Positions 47,075-56,360 are shown, counted from the stretch's first letter. The stretch is 64,000 bases of DNA from Glutamicibacter sp. MNS18 (GCF_026107515.2 NZ_JAPCHW010000004.1:124001-188000), one strand, 5' to 3'. The notes: generated from the letters alone by a model not told the origin. Program-made: numbers and translations.

Positions 47075-48826
47075 GTGGATAATCCCCTGCCCGTATTGAT
47101 CGAAACCGATGTGGAAGCCACCATGGCCGATGGCGCGATCCTGCGCTCCACGGTGTATCGCCCAGCCATCGACGGGGCGAAATATCCGGTGCTGCTCTCC
47201 CGCACCCCCTACGGCCGGGACCTCGGGGCGAACAGCGCCTACCTGAACCCGGCCACCATCGCCGCCGGCGGCTATGTGGTGATCCTCCAGGACTGCCGGG
47301 GTCGTTTCGGCTCGGACGGGCAGTTTGTGCCCTCCGTCCACGAGGAACAGGACGGAGCCCAAAGCGTCGCGTGGGCCGCGCAGCTGGCCTGCAGCGATGG
47401 ACGGGTAGGAATGTTCGGGCGTTCCTACTTCTCCGAAACCCAGTGGCGGGCTGCCCAGGCCGGGCCGCGCGCGCTTACGTCCCTGGCCCTGGGTGTATCG
47501 GCCGGTTCCAACGCGAACAACGGGGCGCTGTACCGCGGGGGCGCGTTCGAACTGGGGTCGCGTTTCGGTTGGGGCCATGCCTCGGCCTCCATGAATTCCA
47601 TGGTGCGCGAGCATGCCGGGAACCGGCACGGGCTGCAGCGGGAACTGGCCACCTGGCGGGAGCTGGATGCGGCGTTCACCGATGGCAGTGTCTTCGACAC
47701 GTTGCCATTGGACAGCCTTGCCCCACGAATGAACAGTTTCATGAACACCCATATCCTGCCCAGCGCCGGGCAGGGGCCGGACAATGAATTCTGCCGGTTG
47801 TGGGACAGCGCGGCCGCGCAGCCGGTGGAGCTGCCCACGCTGCACATCGGCGGGTGGTTCGATATCTTCGCACCGAACACCCTGGACCAGTACTACCGCC
47901 AGCTCGCGGCCAGCAACGGGCGGCCATGGCTTCGGCCGCGGCTGATCCTCGGGCCGTGGAGCCACACGAACCTGTCCGGTACCTTCCCGGAAACCAGCTT
48001 CGGCCTGGGCGCCTCGGCCAATGCGGTCGCCGGCCACGGGGACCTGTCGGCCATCCACCGGGCGTGGTTCGATGCGACCCTCAAACAGGAACCGGAGGCC
48101 TTGGAGAAAATCCCGGAGGTGTTGATCTTCTTCATGGGTGAGAACCGATGGCGCGGATTCGAACAGCTGCCACAACCGGCAAAGGTTCAGGAGTTGTTCC
48201 TTGGGGCCGACGGATCCCTTCGGAGCAGTCCGGGCAGGGGCGGCAGCCTGTGCTTCGACTATGATCCGCAGGACCCGGTGCCGACCGCTGGCGGTGCGAC
48301 GATGATCCCGGGCGCTATTCCTGCCGGTCCGGCCCGGCAGAACCACATCGAGGAACGCGGCGACGTGCTGGTGTTCACCAGCGCACCGCTGGAGCAGGAG
48401 CTGACCGTATTCGGCGAGATCAGCGCACAGCTGTTTGCCTCATCCTCGGCGGTGGACACCGACTTCGTGGTGCGCCTGTGCAAGGTCGCCGCCGATGGCA
48501 CTTCCACCGGCATCGCCGACGGCATCGTCCGCGGGAGCTGGCGTGAGGCCTGCGAAGGTGATGGGAAGTTCCGCCCTGACATCGATCCGAGCCCGCTGGA
48601 ACCGGGATCCGTCTACCGGTTCAGCATCTCGCTGTGGGCGACCGCCTACACCTTCGCGGCCGGGGAGCGGATCCGGGTGCAGGTCACCTCCAGCTGCCAT
48701 CCACGTTGGGACCGCAACCTGAACACCGGAAGGTTGGCCTACGATTCGGCCGAGTCGGTGGTGGCCCACCAACAGATCTTCACGGGTGAACGGTTCCCCA
48801 GCCGGGTCACCCTGGGAATCCTGTAG
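47075..48826 (+). CDS. CocE/NonD family hydrolase (alpha/beta serine esterase or acyl-peptidase)
   Basis: A 583-residue serine hydrolase related to cocaine esterase and X-Pro dipeptidyl peptidases. The nucleophile is Ser117 in MFGRSYFSETQW, the acid Asp263 in HIGGWFDIFAPNT, and the base His297 in LGPWSHTNL. The C-terminal third is the jelly-roll X-Pro peptidase C domain (FTSAPLEQELTVFGEISAQL). The usual GxSYxG elbow is altered at the residues after Ser. The GTG at 47075 has AAGAGG before it. With the transporter it may take up and hydrolyse an ester or amide; the substrate is unknown. Confidence 0.85.
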   Translation: MDNPLPVLIETDVEATMADGAILRSTVYRPAIDGAKYPVLLSRTPYGRDLGANSAYLNPATIAAGGYVVILQDCRGRFGSDGQFVPSVHEEQDGAQSVAWAAQLACSDGRVGMFGRSYFSETQWRAAQAGPRALTSLALGVSAGSNANNGALYRGGAFELGSRFGWGHASASMNSMVREHAGNRHGLQRELATWRELDAAFTDGSVFDTLPLDSLAPRMNSFMNTHILPSAGQGPDNEFCRLWDSAAAQPVELPTLHIGGWFDIFAPNTLDQYYRQLAASNGRPWLRPRLILGPWSHTNLSGTFPETSFGLGASANAVAGHGDLSAIHRAWFDATLKQEPEALEKIPEVLIFFMGENRWRGFEQLPQPAKVQELFLGADGSLRSSPGRGGSLCFDYDPQDPVPTAGGATMIPGAIPAGPARQNHIEERGDVLVFTSAPLEQELTVFGEISAQLFASSSAVDTDFVVRLCKVAADGTSTGIADGIVRGSWREACEGDGKFRPDIDPSPLEPGSVYRFSISLWATAYTFAAGERIRVQVTSSCHPRWDRNLNTGRLAYDSAESVVAHQQIFTGERFPSRVTLGIL

Positions 48827-48837
48827 GCAAGACGAGG

Positions 48838-48868
48838 AAACCCGCCCCGAATGCTTCGGGGCGGGTTT
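48838..48868 (+). terminator. Hairpin terminator after the CocE-type gene
   Basis: A perfect 14-bp stem (AAACCCGCCCCGAA and its complement) with a three-base loop, 11 bases after the stop; the right arm ends in TTT. Confidence 0.88.
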
Positions 48869-48939
48869 CGCCATGGGCCGGAACTAGTAGAGCTGAACCA
48901 GCCGGTCATCCGCGGGTGTTTTTCGACCCTGAGCTGGCT

Positions 48940-49569
48940 TTACCTCCACAGACTGGTGATCGGCACCTGGTGCCGGGCCAGCAACTCGCGCAACATGCTG
49001 ACATTCAGGCCGATGACATTCTGGTAGTTGCCTTCGATGGATTCGATGAAGGCGGCTCCCAAACCGTCGATGGTGAATCCCCCGGCGCAGGGCAACGGTT
49101 CACCGCTGGCCACGTAGGCATGAATCTCGGCGTCGCTCACGTGAGCGAAATGCACCACGGTGGAAGTCACCGTGCCGTGCCCGGTTCCGGTTCCGGCATC
49201 GATCAGCCAATGCCCCGAATGCAGCACCCCGGACCGCCCGCGCATCTGCTGCCACCGTTCGGTGGCCACCGGTGCGGTGTGCGGTTTGCCGTAGGCGACC
49301 CCATCGATCTCGAAGACCGAATCGCACCCAAGAACCAGCGTGTGGGTTCCGGCAGTGGCCGCCACGTTCTCGGCCTTGGCCCGAGCCAGAAGCAACGCGG
49401 TGGCATCGGCATCCTGCGGCCCGTCAGCGGCTACGGCGGCGGCCAGCACCGCATCCTCGTCCACCTGGGATACCCGGGTGTCGAAGTGCAGCCCGGCATC
49501 GGTCAGCACCCTGCGCCGGCCCGGAGAGGCCGAGGCCAGAAGCAGTGCATATTTCGGTTCCGGGCTCAT
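48940..49569 (-). CDS. maf: Maf-like nucleoside triphosphate pyrophosphatase
   Basis: Maf proteins hydrolyse modified or non-canonical nucleotides and influence cell division. The 209-residue protein has LLLASASPGRRRVL, VLGCDSVFEIDG, GKPHTAPVA and the C-terminal GGFTIDGLGAAFIESIEGNYQNVIGLN. It is normal in length. Its ATG overlaps the MMPL stop by ATGA, so it is the last gene of a tetR-MMPL-maf operon, unusual company for maf. Confidence 0.93.
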   Translation of the reverse strand: MSPEPKYALLLASASPGRRRVLTDAGLHFDTRVSQVDEDAVLAAAVAADGPQDADATALLLARAKAENVAATAGTHTLVLGCDSVFEIDGVAYGKPHTAPVATERWQQMRGRSGVLHSGHWLIDAGTGTGHGTVTSTVVHFAHVSDAEIHAYVASGEPLPCAGGFTIDGLGAAFIESIEGNYQNVIGLNVSMLRELLARHQVPITSLWR

Positions 49570-52500
49570 GCGTTGACCCTTTCACGGTTATCGGCGGTCG
49601 CTTCGACTTGGCGCCGGTCGAGCATCGCGGTCAGTGCCTCACCCTCGACGTCCACATTGGGCAGGATCCGGTCCAGCCACTTGGGCAGGTACCAGGCCTT
49701 GTCACCAAGCAAGTGCATCACCGCCGGGATCAGGGTCATGCGCACCACGAAAGCATCGAACAGGACACCGAAGGCCAGGGCGAAGCCCAGTGGGCGGATC
49801 ATGGACAGGTGCGAGAAGATGAACCCGGCAAATACCGAGATCATGATCAGCGCCGCGGCGGTCACTACCGGAGCGGTCATGGAGAAACCGCTGCGAACCG
49901 CGTCCCGGGCGGATTCACCATGGACGAAACGTTCACGCATCGCCGAGACCAGGAAGACCTGGTAGTCCATCGCCAAGCCGAAGAGGATACCGGTGAGCAG
50001 GATCGGCAGGAAGCTGAGCAACGGGCCGGGAACATTGACGCCGAAGACCTCGGATAACCAGCCGAACTGGTAGACCGCGGTGCTTGCGCCGAAGGCGGCC
50101 GCCAGCGACAGCAGGAACCCGCCGGTGGCCAGGATGGGGACCACCAGGGAACGGAAGACCAGCAGCAACAGGATCAGCGACAGGCCGACCACGATCGCCA
50201 GGTACGGGGCCAAGGCGGCGGTCACCACTTCGGACACGTCGATCTGTGCGGCCACCTGGCCGGTCACGGCGAAGTCGGTGATTCCGGTGGCGTCCTGGAT
50301 GCGCTGGGCATCGTCGCGCAGGTCGTGCACCAGGTTCTCGGTGGCCTCGGAGGCGGGTCCGTCGCCCGGGACCACCTGGATGGCGGCCAGCGTGCGGTCC
50401 TCGGTCATCGTTACCGGGATCGCGGCCACCACCTGCTCATGGGTGCGCAGCTCGTCGGCCACGTCCAGGGCCAGGGTGTCCGCTTGGCGCTCGGTCAGAC
50501 CCTGCGGCAGATCCGCCAGTACCAGCAACGGGCCGTTGTAGCCGGCACCGAATTTGTCGGCTGTCTGTTCATAGGCCTGGAAGGCCATGGAGTCCTCGGC
50601 CTCGGCGCTGCCGTCGGGCAGGGCGGTGCGCATCTGCGTGGCCGGCAACGCGATGGTGCCCAGCAGCGCCACCACGATCAGGGTGACCGGGACCGCGGCC
50701 TTGGTCAGCATTGCGACCCAACGGCCCGCCTTGGCCTCGCGCGCTTGCCCGGCTGCGGCCTTGGCCCGCGCCTTCTTCGAGACGATCTTCCCGCCCACCA
50801 GGGACAACAGTGCCGGCAGCAGGGTGATGGCCAGCAATACGGCCATCAATACGGTGAATGCCGCAGACAGGCCCAGGATGCTCAGGAACGGCAGGCCAGG
50901 GACCACCAGGGCGGCCAGTGCGATGATCACGGTCAACCCGGCGAAGACCACCGCGTTGCCGCTGGTGCCCACCGCGCGGGCGATCGACTCGCCGACGTCC
51001 ATCCCGCCAAGCAGCTGGGTGCGGTGGCGGTGGATGATGAACAGCGCGTAGTCGATTCCCACGGCCAGACCCAGCATCAGTGCCAGGGCCGGGGTAATCG
51101 AGGCCATGTCCACCAGAGAGGAGAAGGCCAGCGTGGTTCCCACGCCGGCGCCCACCCCGAGAAGGGCCAACAGCAGCGGCAGGCCGGCTGCCACCAGGGT
51201 GCCCAGCATCACCAGCAGCACGATCGCCGCCACGATGATGCCGATGACCTCGGCGGCACCGAACACCTCGGAGATGTCCTGCAGGATTTCCTGGGAGAAC
51301 AGTACTTCCACCCCGACCGCCTGCGGGCCGATGGCGATCGCGGTAATGGCCTCGCGGTCGGCAGCGGTCAGCGCATCTGTCTGGCCGCGGAAGCTGACCT
51401 GGGCCACCGCGGTGGAACCGTCCTCGGAGATGAACCGCATACCGGAAGAGGCACCGACCTGGCGGGCTGCGAAATCCAGTTCGGCGCGGCCGCGTTCCAG
51501 TTCGCGTTCGGCTTCGGGCAGCTTGGCTTCGGCTTCCTCCAGCTCGCGGGTCTTCTCCGTGATGGTGGCTTCGCCGGCCTTCAGTTCCTGTTCTGCGGCA
51601 GCCAGCTCGGCCTTGCCGGCCTCAAACTGGGCCTTCTGCTCGTTGAATTCGGCCTGCCCTGCGTTCAGCTCGGCCCGTCCGGCCGCCAGTTCGCGCTGTC
51701 CGGCATCCAGTTTGGCCTGGTTGGACGTCAACTCGCGCTTACCGGCATCCAACTGCGACTTGGCCGTCGCCAATTGGCTGCTGGCAGCGTCCAGCTGGCC
51801 CCGGTTCGCTTCCAGTTCCTGGCGTGCGTAATCCAGTTGGGACTGGCCGGCATCCAGTTCCTTTCGGGCCGCGTCCAGCTGCCCCAGACCGGATTCGGCC
51901 TGGGCGATCTTCTCCAAGGCCTCGGTGGCCTGCTGCTTGCCGGCGACCGCCTGCGCGCGCTGGGCGGCCAGCTGCTCAAGTTGTTCCTGCACGGCATTGA
52001 TCTGCTGCTCCAGTTCGGCTACCTGCTCGGTGTCCCCGGCCTCCTGCGCTGCGGCCAATGCCTGCTGCAGTTCGGTCAAGCCGGCTTCGGCTTCGCTGAT
52101 CCCGGCATCCAGCTGGGTGATGCCTTCCTCGGCCTGTTCCAGGCCCTGCTGGGCCTGGGTCTTGCCGGTGGCCAGCTCCTCGTCGAATTCGGCACGGGTT
52201 GAATCGCCCAGGATCCGCTTCATCCCGTCTTGGTACTGTTTTTCTCCCGCAGCGATTTCCCTGGCCGCCGCCGCGACCTTCTTTTCCCCGGCTTCGAATG
52301 CCGTGCGCCCTTCACGGTATTGGGCGTATCCGGTGTTGTATTCGGCCAGTCCCGCCTCCCATTGGCGGGTTCCGGCATCCAGCTGGGATTGCCCGTCGCG
52401 CAGCTCGGCTTCACCTGCGCGCAGCTCTCGCCAGCCGGTGGCCAATTTGACCTCGGCCGCGGATATCTGCGGTTCGGCCTCGGCGATCTCCTTCTGGCCG

Positions 52501-53003
52501 TCGAAGAGCTGGGCCCAGCCTTCGGTGAGTTCCTTGCGCGCGTCCTCCAGCTGGAGCTTGCCGTCGGCGATTTGCTCGCGGCCCTCCTCCAGCTGGCGCT
52601 GGCCGTCCTCCAATTCCCGCTGTGCCTTGGCCAGTTCGGGTTCGGCCGCGTCCAACTGCTCCTGCAGTTCGAAGGGTCGTGCCACGGATACCACTTCGGG
52701 GTGGTGCTCCAGCTGGTCCAGCGCGGACTCGATGGCAGCACCCTGGTCCTTGCTCAGTTCGCGGTTGCTCGATTCGCGGAAGACGATCGCGCCGGATCCA
52801 CCGGCCAGATCCGGCAACTCGTCCTTCATCCGGTCCATGGTGCGCTGGGTTTCGGTCCCGGGCAGGGTAAAGGTGTTCGACAGCTGGCCCATGAACAGCG
52901 TGGCGCTGGTGCCGATGGCGATGAATACCGCCAGCCAGATGGAGATCATGCGCATGCGGTGGCGGTGCGCCCACGAAGCGAGGCGGTAGAGGAAAGTGGC
53001 CAT
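49566..53003 (-). CDS. MMPL (RND-superfamily) transporter with a large heptad-repeat insertion
   Basis: A 1145-residue membrane protein. After the first membrane helix (about 17-38) and a short extracytoplasmic start, residues about 113-520 are an almost unbroken seven-residue repeat of the form LxAGxxE (for example LDAGQRE LAAGRAE), predicted as a very long alpha-helical coiled coil. Six membrane helices follow (about 570-750, including GLAVGIDYALFIIHRHR), then a second soluble domain and five or six more helices (RSGFSMTAPVVTAAALIMIS). Such insertions are better known from YhgE/Pip-type proteins. It may export lipids or drugs across the envelope. The tetR gene upstream ends 5 bases before it. 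Confidence 0.88.
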   Translation of the reverse strand: MATFLYRLASWAHRHRMRMISIWLAVFIAIGTSATLFMGQLSNTFTLPGTETQRTMDRMKDELPDLAGGSGAIVFRESSNRELSKDQGAAIESALDQLEHHPEVVSVARPFELQEQLDAAEPELAKAQRELEDGQRQLEEGREQIADGKLQLEDARKELTEGWAQLFDGQKEIAEAEPQISAAEVKLATGWRELRAGEAELRDGQSQLDAGTRQWEAGLAEYNTGYAQYREGRTAFEAGEKKVAAAAREIAAGEKQYQDGMKRILGDSTRAEFDEELATGKTQAQQGLEQAEEGITQLDAGISEAEAGLTELQQALAAAQEAGDTEQVAELEQQINAVQEQLEQLAAQRAQAVAGKQQATEALEKIAQAESGLGQLDAARKELDAGQSQLDYARQELEANRGQLDAASSQLATAKSQLDAGKRELTSNQAKLDAGQRELAAGRAELNAGQAEFNEQKAQFEAGKAELAAAEQELKAGEATITEKTRELEEAEAKLPEAERELERGRAELDFAARQVGASSGMRFISEDGSTAVAQVSFRGQTDALTAADREAITAIAIGPQAVGVEVLFSQEILQDISEVFGAAEVIGIIVAAIVLLVMLGTLVAAGLPLLLALLGVGAGVGTTLAFSSLVDMASITPALALMLGLAVGIDYALFIIHRHRTQLLGGMDVGESIARAVGTSGNAVVFAGLTVIIALAALVVPGLPFLSILGLSAAFTVLMAVLLAITLLPALLSLVGGKIVSKKARAKAAAGQAREAKAGRWVAMLTKAAVPVTLIVVALLGTIALPATQMRTALPDGSAEAEDSMAFQAYEQTADKFGAGYNGPLLVLADLPQGLTERQADTLALDVADELRTHEQVVAAIPVTMTEDRTLAAIQVVPGDGPASEATENLVHDLRDDAQRIQDATGITDFAVTGQVAAQIDVSEVVTAALAPYLAIVVGLSLILLLLVFRSLVVPILATGGFLLSLAAAFGASTAVYQFGWLSEVFGVNVPGPLLSFLPILLTGILFGLAMDYQVFLVSAMRERFVHGESARDAVRSGFSMTAPVVTAAALIMISVFAGFIFSHLSMIRPLGFALAFGVLFDAFVVRMTLIPAVMHLLGDKAWYLPKWLDRILPNVDVEGEALTAMLDRRQVEATADNRERVNA

Positions 53004-53008
53004 GGGTA

Positions 53009-53689
53009 CTACAGGTCCTTGTCCGTGGATTCGGTGGAGGTCAGCAAGGCGGGAAAGCCGTTACTGAGTTGTTCAAGTGCATGGGTCAACAGCGAATGCA
53101 GCAACTGGATGTGCGCAGTGGTCAGTTCCAGTTGCATACCTGCCCGGCCACTGGCCAGGTCGGAGAGGCGCGAGGTCCATTCCTCGAATGCCGCCTGGCC
53201 GGCGCCCAGTACCGAGTGGGCGAAAATACGCACCTCAAAGGGATCAGCCGTGGGGGAATGGCGTTCGATGGCGTTCACCACGTCGGAGGAGGCGCTCTGC
53301 CATTCATTGGGTTGCCCATCGGCCGAAAGCAACCCGCAGGCCTGCGCGTTGAGGCTCAATTGTGCGACAGGAGCCAGCAACTCCGGCACTCCGGCGCCGC
53401 GCAGCGCCTGGATGGCGGCGGTCAGCAAGGGAAGGTCCGCATCGGATTCGCCGAGCAACTCCACCACCCGATCCAGCAGGCGGCGTACCGGCTCGGCCAG
53501 GATGGCATCCACTGTGGGGAAGTAGTTGAACAGGGTACGCCGCGAGATCCCGGCGACGTCCGCGATCGCGGTGGCGGTCATGGCCTCGCGGCCTCCGGTG
53601 CGCAGCAAATCCAGGGTGGCATCAACAATGGCCTGCCTGGTGGCCTGCTTGTTCATCTCACGGCGTGTACCGGTGGGTTCAGCATTCAC
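53009..53689 (-). CDS. TetR family repressor, probably of the MMPL operon
   Basis: A 226-residue regulator. The helix-turn-helix is TATAIADVAGISRRTLFNYFPT and the rest is the variable ligand domain. The GTG at 53689 is seven bases after TAGTGT, so the message is probably leaderless; an in-frame ATG lies eleven codons on. The promoter spacer holds an inverted repeat, which suggests autoregulation. MMPL follows after five bases, so repressor and transporter share one transcript. The inducer cannot be told. Confidence 0.88.
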   Translation of the reverse strand: MNAEPTGTRREMNKQATRQAIVDATLDLLRTGGREAMTATAIADVAGISRRTLFNYFPTVDAILAEPVRRLLDRVVELLGESDADLPLLTAAIQALRGAGVPELLAPVAQLSLNAQACGLLSADGQPNEWQSASSDVVNAIERHSPTADPFEVRIFAHSVLGAGQAAFEEWTSRLSDLASGRAGMQLELTTAHIQLLHSLLTHALEQLSNGFPALLTSTESTDKDL

Positions 53690-53696
53690 ACGTTTT

Positions 53697-53726
53697 ACAC
53701 TACGTGCAATTTTGCACTCCGTGCAA
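53697..53726 (-). promoter_or_regulatory. Promoter of the tetR-MMPL-maf operon with an operator in its spacer
   Basis: On the minus strand, TTGCAC (53721-53726), an 18-base spacer and TAGTGT (53697-53702) form the promoter. The inverted repeat GTGCAA-TT-TTGCAC (53704-53717) fills the spacer, and its half-site recurs in the -35, giving three related half-sites. Confidence 0.65.
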
Positions 53727-53773
53727 ACCGTTTTTTGGTGATTCGGGTCTCAGTGTCCCGACCGGTTAAGCCA

Positions 53774-53814
53774 CCACGGCCCTCCGGCAGGGAAACCTTG
53801 CCGGAGGGCCGTGG
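53774..53814 (-). terminator. Hairpin terminator of the dicarboxylate symporter gene
   Basis: A perfect 16-bp stem (arms 53774-53789 and 53799-53814), extendable by three more pairs, just beyond the minus-strand stop at 53834. It also insulates the tetR promoter from the symporter gene. Confidence 0.85.
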
Positions 53815-53833
53815 GGCCGGATATGCGCCGGTG

Positions 53834-55192
53834 TTAGCGCACCGTGAGCGGCTGCGCCGAGTCATCGGCGAACGGATTGCCGTTGCGTGGCGCGTTGTAC
53901 AGGCCCTCGTCCAGGATGCCCTCGCGCTTCGCAACGATCGCCGGAACCAGTGCCTGGCCTGCCACGTTGACCGCGGTGCGGCCCATGTCCACGATCGGGT
54001 CCACGGCCAGCAGCAGGCCCACGCCAGCCAGCGGTAGGCCCAGGGTGGACAGGGTCAGCGTCAGCATGACGATGGCGCCGGTGGTGCCCGCGGTGGCCGC
54101 CGAACCCAATACCGAGACCAGGGCGATCAGCAGGTAGTCGGTCAGGCCCAGCTCGATGCCGAAGAACTGGGCGACGAAGATCGCGGAAATGGCCGGGTAG
54201 ATGGCCGCGCAGCCATCCATCTTGGTGGTGGCGCCCAGCGGTACGGCGAAGGAGGCGTAGCCGGAGGGCACTCCCAGGTTGCGTTCGGTCACCCGCTGGG
54301 TCAACGGCAGCGTGCCGATCGAGGAGCGGGAGACGAAGCCCAGCTGCACCGCCGGCCAGACCCCGGAGAAGTACTGTCTGACACCCAGCCCGTGCACGCG
54401 CACCAATACCGGGTAGAGGACGAAGAGCACCAGGGCCAGGCCCACGTAGATGGCGGCGGTGAACTTGCCCAGCGCCCCGATGGTGTCCCAGCCGTAGACG
54501 GCCACCGCGTTGCCGATCAGCCCGACGGTGCCGATCGGGGCGATGCGGATGATCCACCACAACACCTTCTGGATCACGGCCAGGATGGAGGCGGAGAAGT
54601 CCAGGAACGGCTTCGCGGGCTCGCCGACCTTCAGGGCCGCCACGCCCACGGCGATGGCGATGACCAGGATCTGCAGCACATTGAAGCTCAGCGAGGTACT
54701 GGCGCCGTCCTCGGCGAGGCTGGTGCTGGCTCCCAGCCCCAGGAAGTTGTTCGGGACCAGGCCGGTCAGGAAACCCAGCCAGCTGCCGGTGCGGCCGTCG
54801 TAGTCCTCGGGCATGCCCTGTCCGGTGTTTGCGCCGGGCTTGAAGGCCAGTCCCAGCGCGATGCCGATGACCACCGAGATCAGCGAGGTGATCGCGAACC
54901 AGAGCAGGGTCTGCCAGGCCAGCCGGGCGGCGTTGGTGACCTGGGCCAGGTTGGCGATCGAGGCCACCACGGCGAAGAAGATCAGCGGGATGACCGCGGT
55001 GCGCAACAGCGAGACGTAGCTGGAGCCGACGATCTGCAGCCCCTGGCCCAAGGCGGTGGGCTCCTGGGCGGTACTGCCGGTGTACTTGGCGACCAGGCCC
55101 AGGGCCAGGCCGAGAACGAGGGCCGCGATGATTTGCGGGCCGAAGCCGGTCACCCAGCCGGGAAGTTTCGAGGGTGCAGTTGAGGTAGACAC
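53834..55192 (-). CDS. Dicarboxylate/amino acid:cation symporter (DAACS family)
   Basis: A sodium- or proton-coupled importer of C4-dicarboxylates, glutamate or cystine. The 452-residue protein has about eight helices and the two re-entrant loops: SRSSIGTLPLTQRV and LGATTKMDGCAAIYP, then SAATAGTTGAIVML and the substrate site DPIVDMGRTAVNVAGQ. The GTG at 55192 begins STSTAPSKLPGW; other GTG codons two and more residues upstream are possible. It is alone, with a strong terminator. The exact substrate is not clear from these motifs. Confidence 0.87.
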   Translation of the reverse strand: MSTSTAPSKLPGWVTGFGPQIIAALVLGLALGLVAKYTGSTAQEPTALGQGLQIVGSSYVSLLRTAVIPLIFFAVVASIANLAQVTNAARLAWQTLLWFAITSLISVVIGIALGLAFKPGANTGQGMPEDYDGRTGSWLGFLTGLVPNNFLGLGASTSLAEDGASTSLSFNVLQILVIAIAVGVAALKVGEPAKPFLDFSASILAVIQKVLWWIIRIAPIGTVGLIGNAVAVYGWDTIGALGKFTAAIYVGLALVLFVLYPVLVRVHGLGVRQYFSGVWPAVQLGFVSRSSIGTLPLTQRVTERNLGVPSGYASFAVPLGATTKMDGCAAIYPAISAIFVAQFFGIELGLTDYLLIALVSVLGSAATAGTTGAIVMLTLTLSTLGLPLAGVGLLLAVDPIVDMGRTAVNVAGQALVPAIVAKREGILDEGLYNAPRNGNPFADDSAQPLTVR

Positions 55193-55298
55193 GGTCACCA
55201 ACGGTAGGCGCCGGGGCCTCACAACGCAGAACGGGGATGACCTCAGGTTACGTCATGCAGCTTTTTGTCGGGATGCTCACGCTGTAGGGTGTGCGGTC

Positions 55299-55970
55299 TC
55301 ATTGGGCAGGCGGGAATACTGGGGGTTGTCCCAGCCATGCAACGGCCCGTACCGGTGCCCCATCGGCCCCGGCCAGCGGCAGCGGGAAGAACCCGATGGT
55401 GCAGCTGGCCGGCAGCGTGCTGGCCCCGCGCAGGTTCTCCACGATCAGCCCGTCGTGTCCCAGCAGGAACTCGTGTACCGCGAAAGCGGCCGGGCTGTCG
55501 GTGCGCATCGTGGCATCGGGGCTGGGGGTGTCCAGCGCCAGCAGCCGCATCCCGCGGTTCCAAAGTCCGGTAACCGCATCCAGTGAGATGACCGGGTGGT
55601 CCAGGTAGGTCTGCGTTCCGAAGTGCCGGTCCCAGCCGGTGGCCAGCACCACGAGCCGCGGAACTGCGTGACCGGCCTGGTCGGAGATCCGCGGCCAGTC
55701 GATCAACTCCCCGGCGCGGACACCGTGCAGCCCGATCACCAGCGCCTGGCCGGTCAGTTCGGATAAGGCCAGCTGGCTGACGGTCCGCCCACCCGGAACC
55801 GTGTGGCTCGGGGCATCCACATGGGTTCCCGAATGCGATCCCAGTTCCACCGCGGTGACGTCCGCCCCGTCGGCGTCGCGGCTCAGTACGGTGCTCAGGT
55901 GCACCCCGGGATCCCCGGGGTAGACCTGCATGCCACTGTGAAGCGGATGGCTGAGGTCGATCATCTGCAT
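55299..55970 (-). CDS. Cyclase / kynurenine formamidase-like metal hydrolase
   Basis: A 223-residue member of the bacterial arylformamidase (KynB-like cyclase) family. The N-terminal MQMIDLSHPLHSGMQVYPGDP and the metal motif SHSGTHVDAPSH are diagnostic. The family opens formyl-kynurenine, isatin or related rings; no other kyn gene is nearby, so the substrate is open. GGAAGGA is seven bases before the ATG at 55970. Confidence 0.85.
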   Translation of the reverse strand: MQMIDLSHPLHSGMQVYPGDPGVHLSTVLSRDADGADVTAVELGSHSGTHVDAPSHTVPGGRTVSQLALSELTGQALVIGLHGVRAGELIDWPRISDQAGHAVPRLVVLATGWDRHFGTQTYLDHPVISLDAVTGLWNRGMRLLALDTPSPDATMRTDSPAAFAVHEFLLGHDGLIVENLRGASTLPASCTIGFFPLPLAGADGAPVRAVAWLGQPPVFPPAQ

Positions 55971-56189
55971 TGCTGATCCTTCCCGGAAATCCGACTAGAG
56001 CTCCAAGCCTAGGACCTGCTCCGGGAATAGTGATAGACCGTTGGGCCCGGTTGTTGTTTGGCAGGGGCCTCTCAGTGTGTTCCATGGACCTACGCCCGCA
56101 TGAGAGGAGGCAGATCTGAGGATTTGCATCACCTGGATTTTTCGTGCGACCCGGCCAACTCCGGGATCCTCGAATCCCGGTGTGGTGCC

Positions 56190-56360
56190 CGGACCAGGCG
56201 GGCCCCGGTGTGCGCAGTGATCCACTGCACCTCGTTCGGGGTGCATAATGTGCGTGCAGCGGGGAAGCGCCTGCGCGACAACGGGGTTCACTTCACCCAA
56301 CCGCCGGTCATCACGGTGCCGAGGCCGGGCACGGTTGTCCGGGCGTCGCCGGGTCGGTAG
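56190..56360 (+). pseudogene. Possible remnant of a VOC/glyoxalase-family gene
   Basis: Within the 400-base gap before the glycosyltransferase, one frame reads SFGVHNVRAAGKRLRDNGVH and then FTQPPVITVP. This matches the C-terminal third of VOC proteins (pattern VxDVRAxxxRLRxxGVxFTQxP), but the metal-binding end of the fold is missing and no matching N-terminal part is visible upstream. The match is by eye over about 28 residues. The rest of 55971-56370 shows no gene. Confidence 0.35.

Noticed and set aside
50325-52202. A 625-codon plus-strand frame rich in Gly and Gln
   Set aside because: It is the complement of the MMPL coiled-coil region; its repeats come from the heptad codons on the other strand.
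51500-52650. 21-base periodic DNA repeats that could be taken for a satellite or CRISPR-like array
   Set aside because: The period equals seven codons of the MMPL heptad and the units vary freely at third positions; no spacers or cas genes are present.
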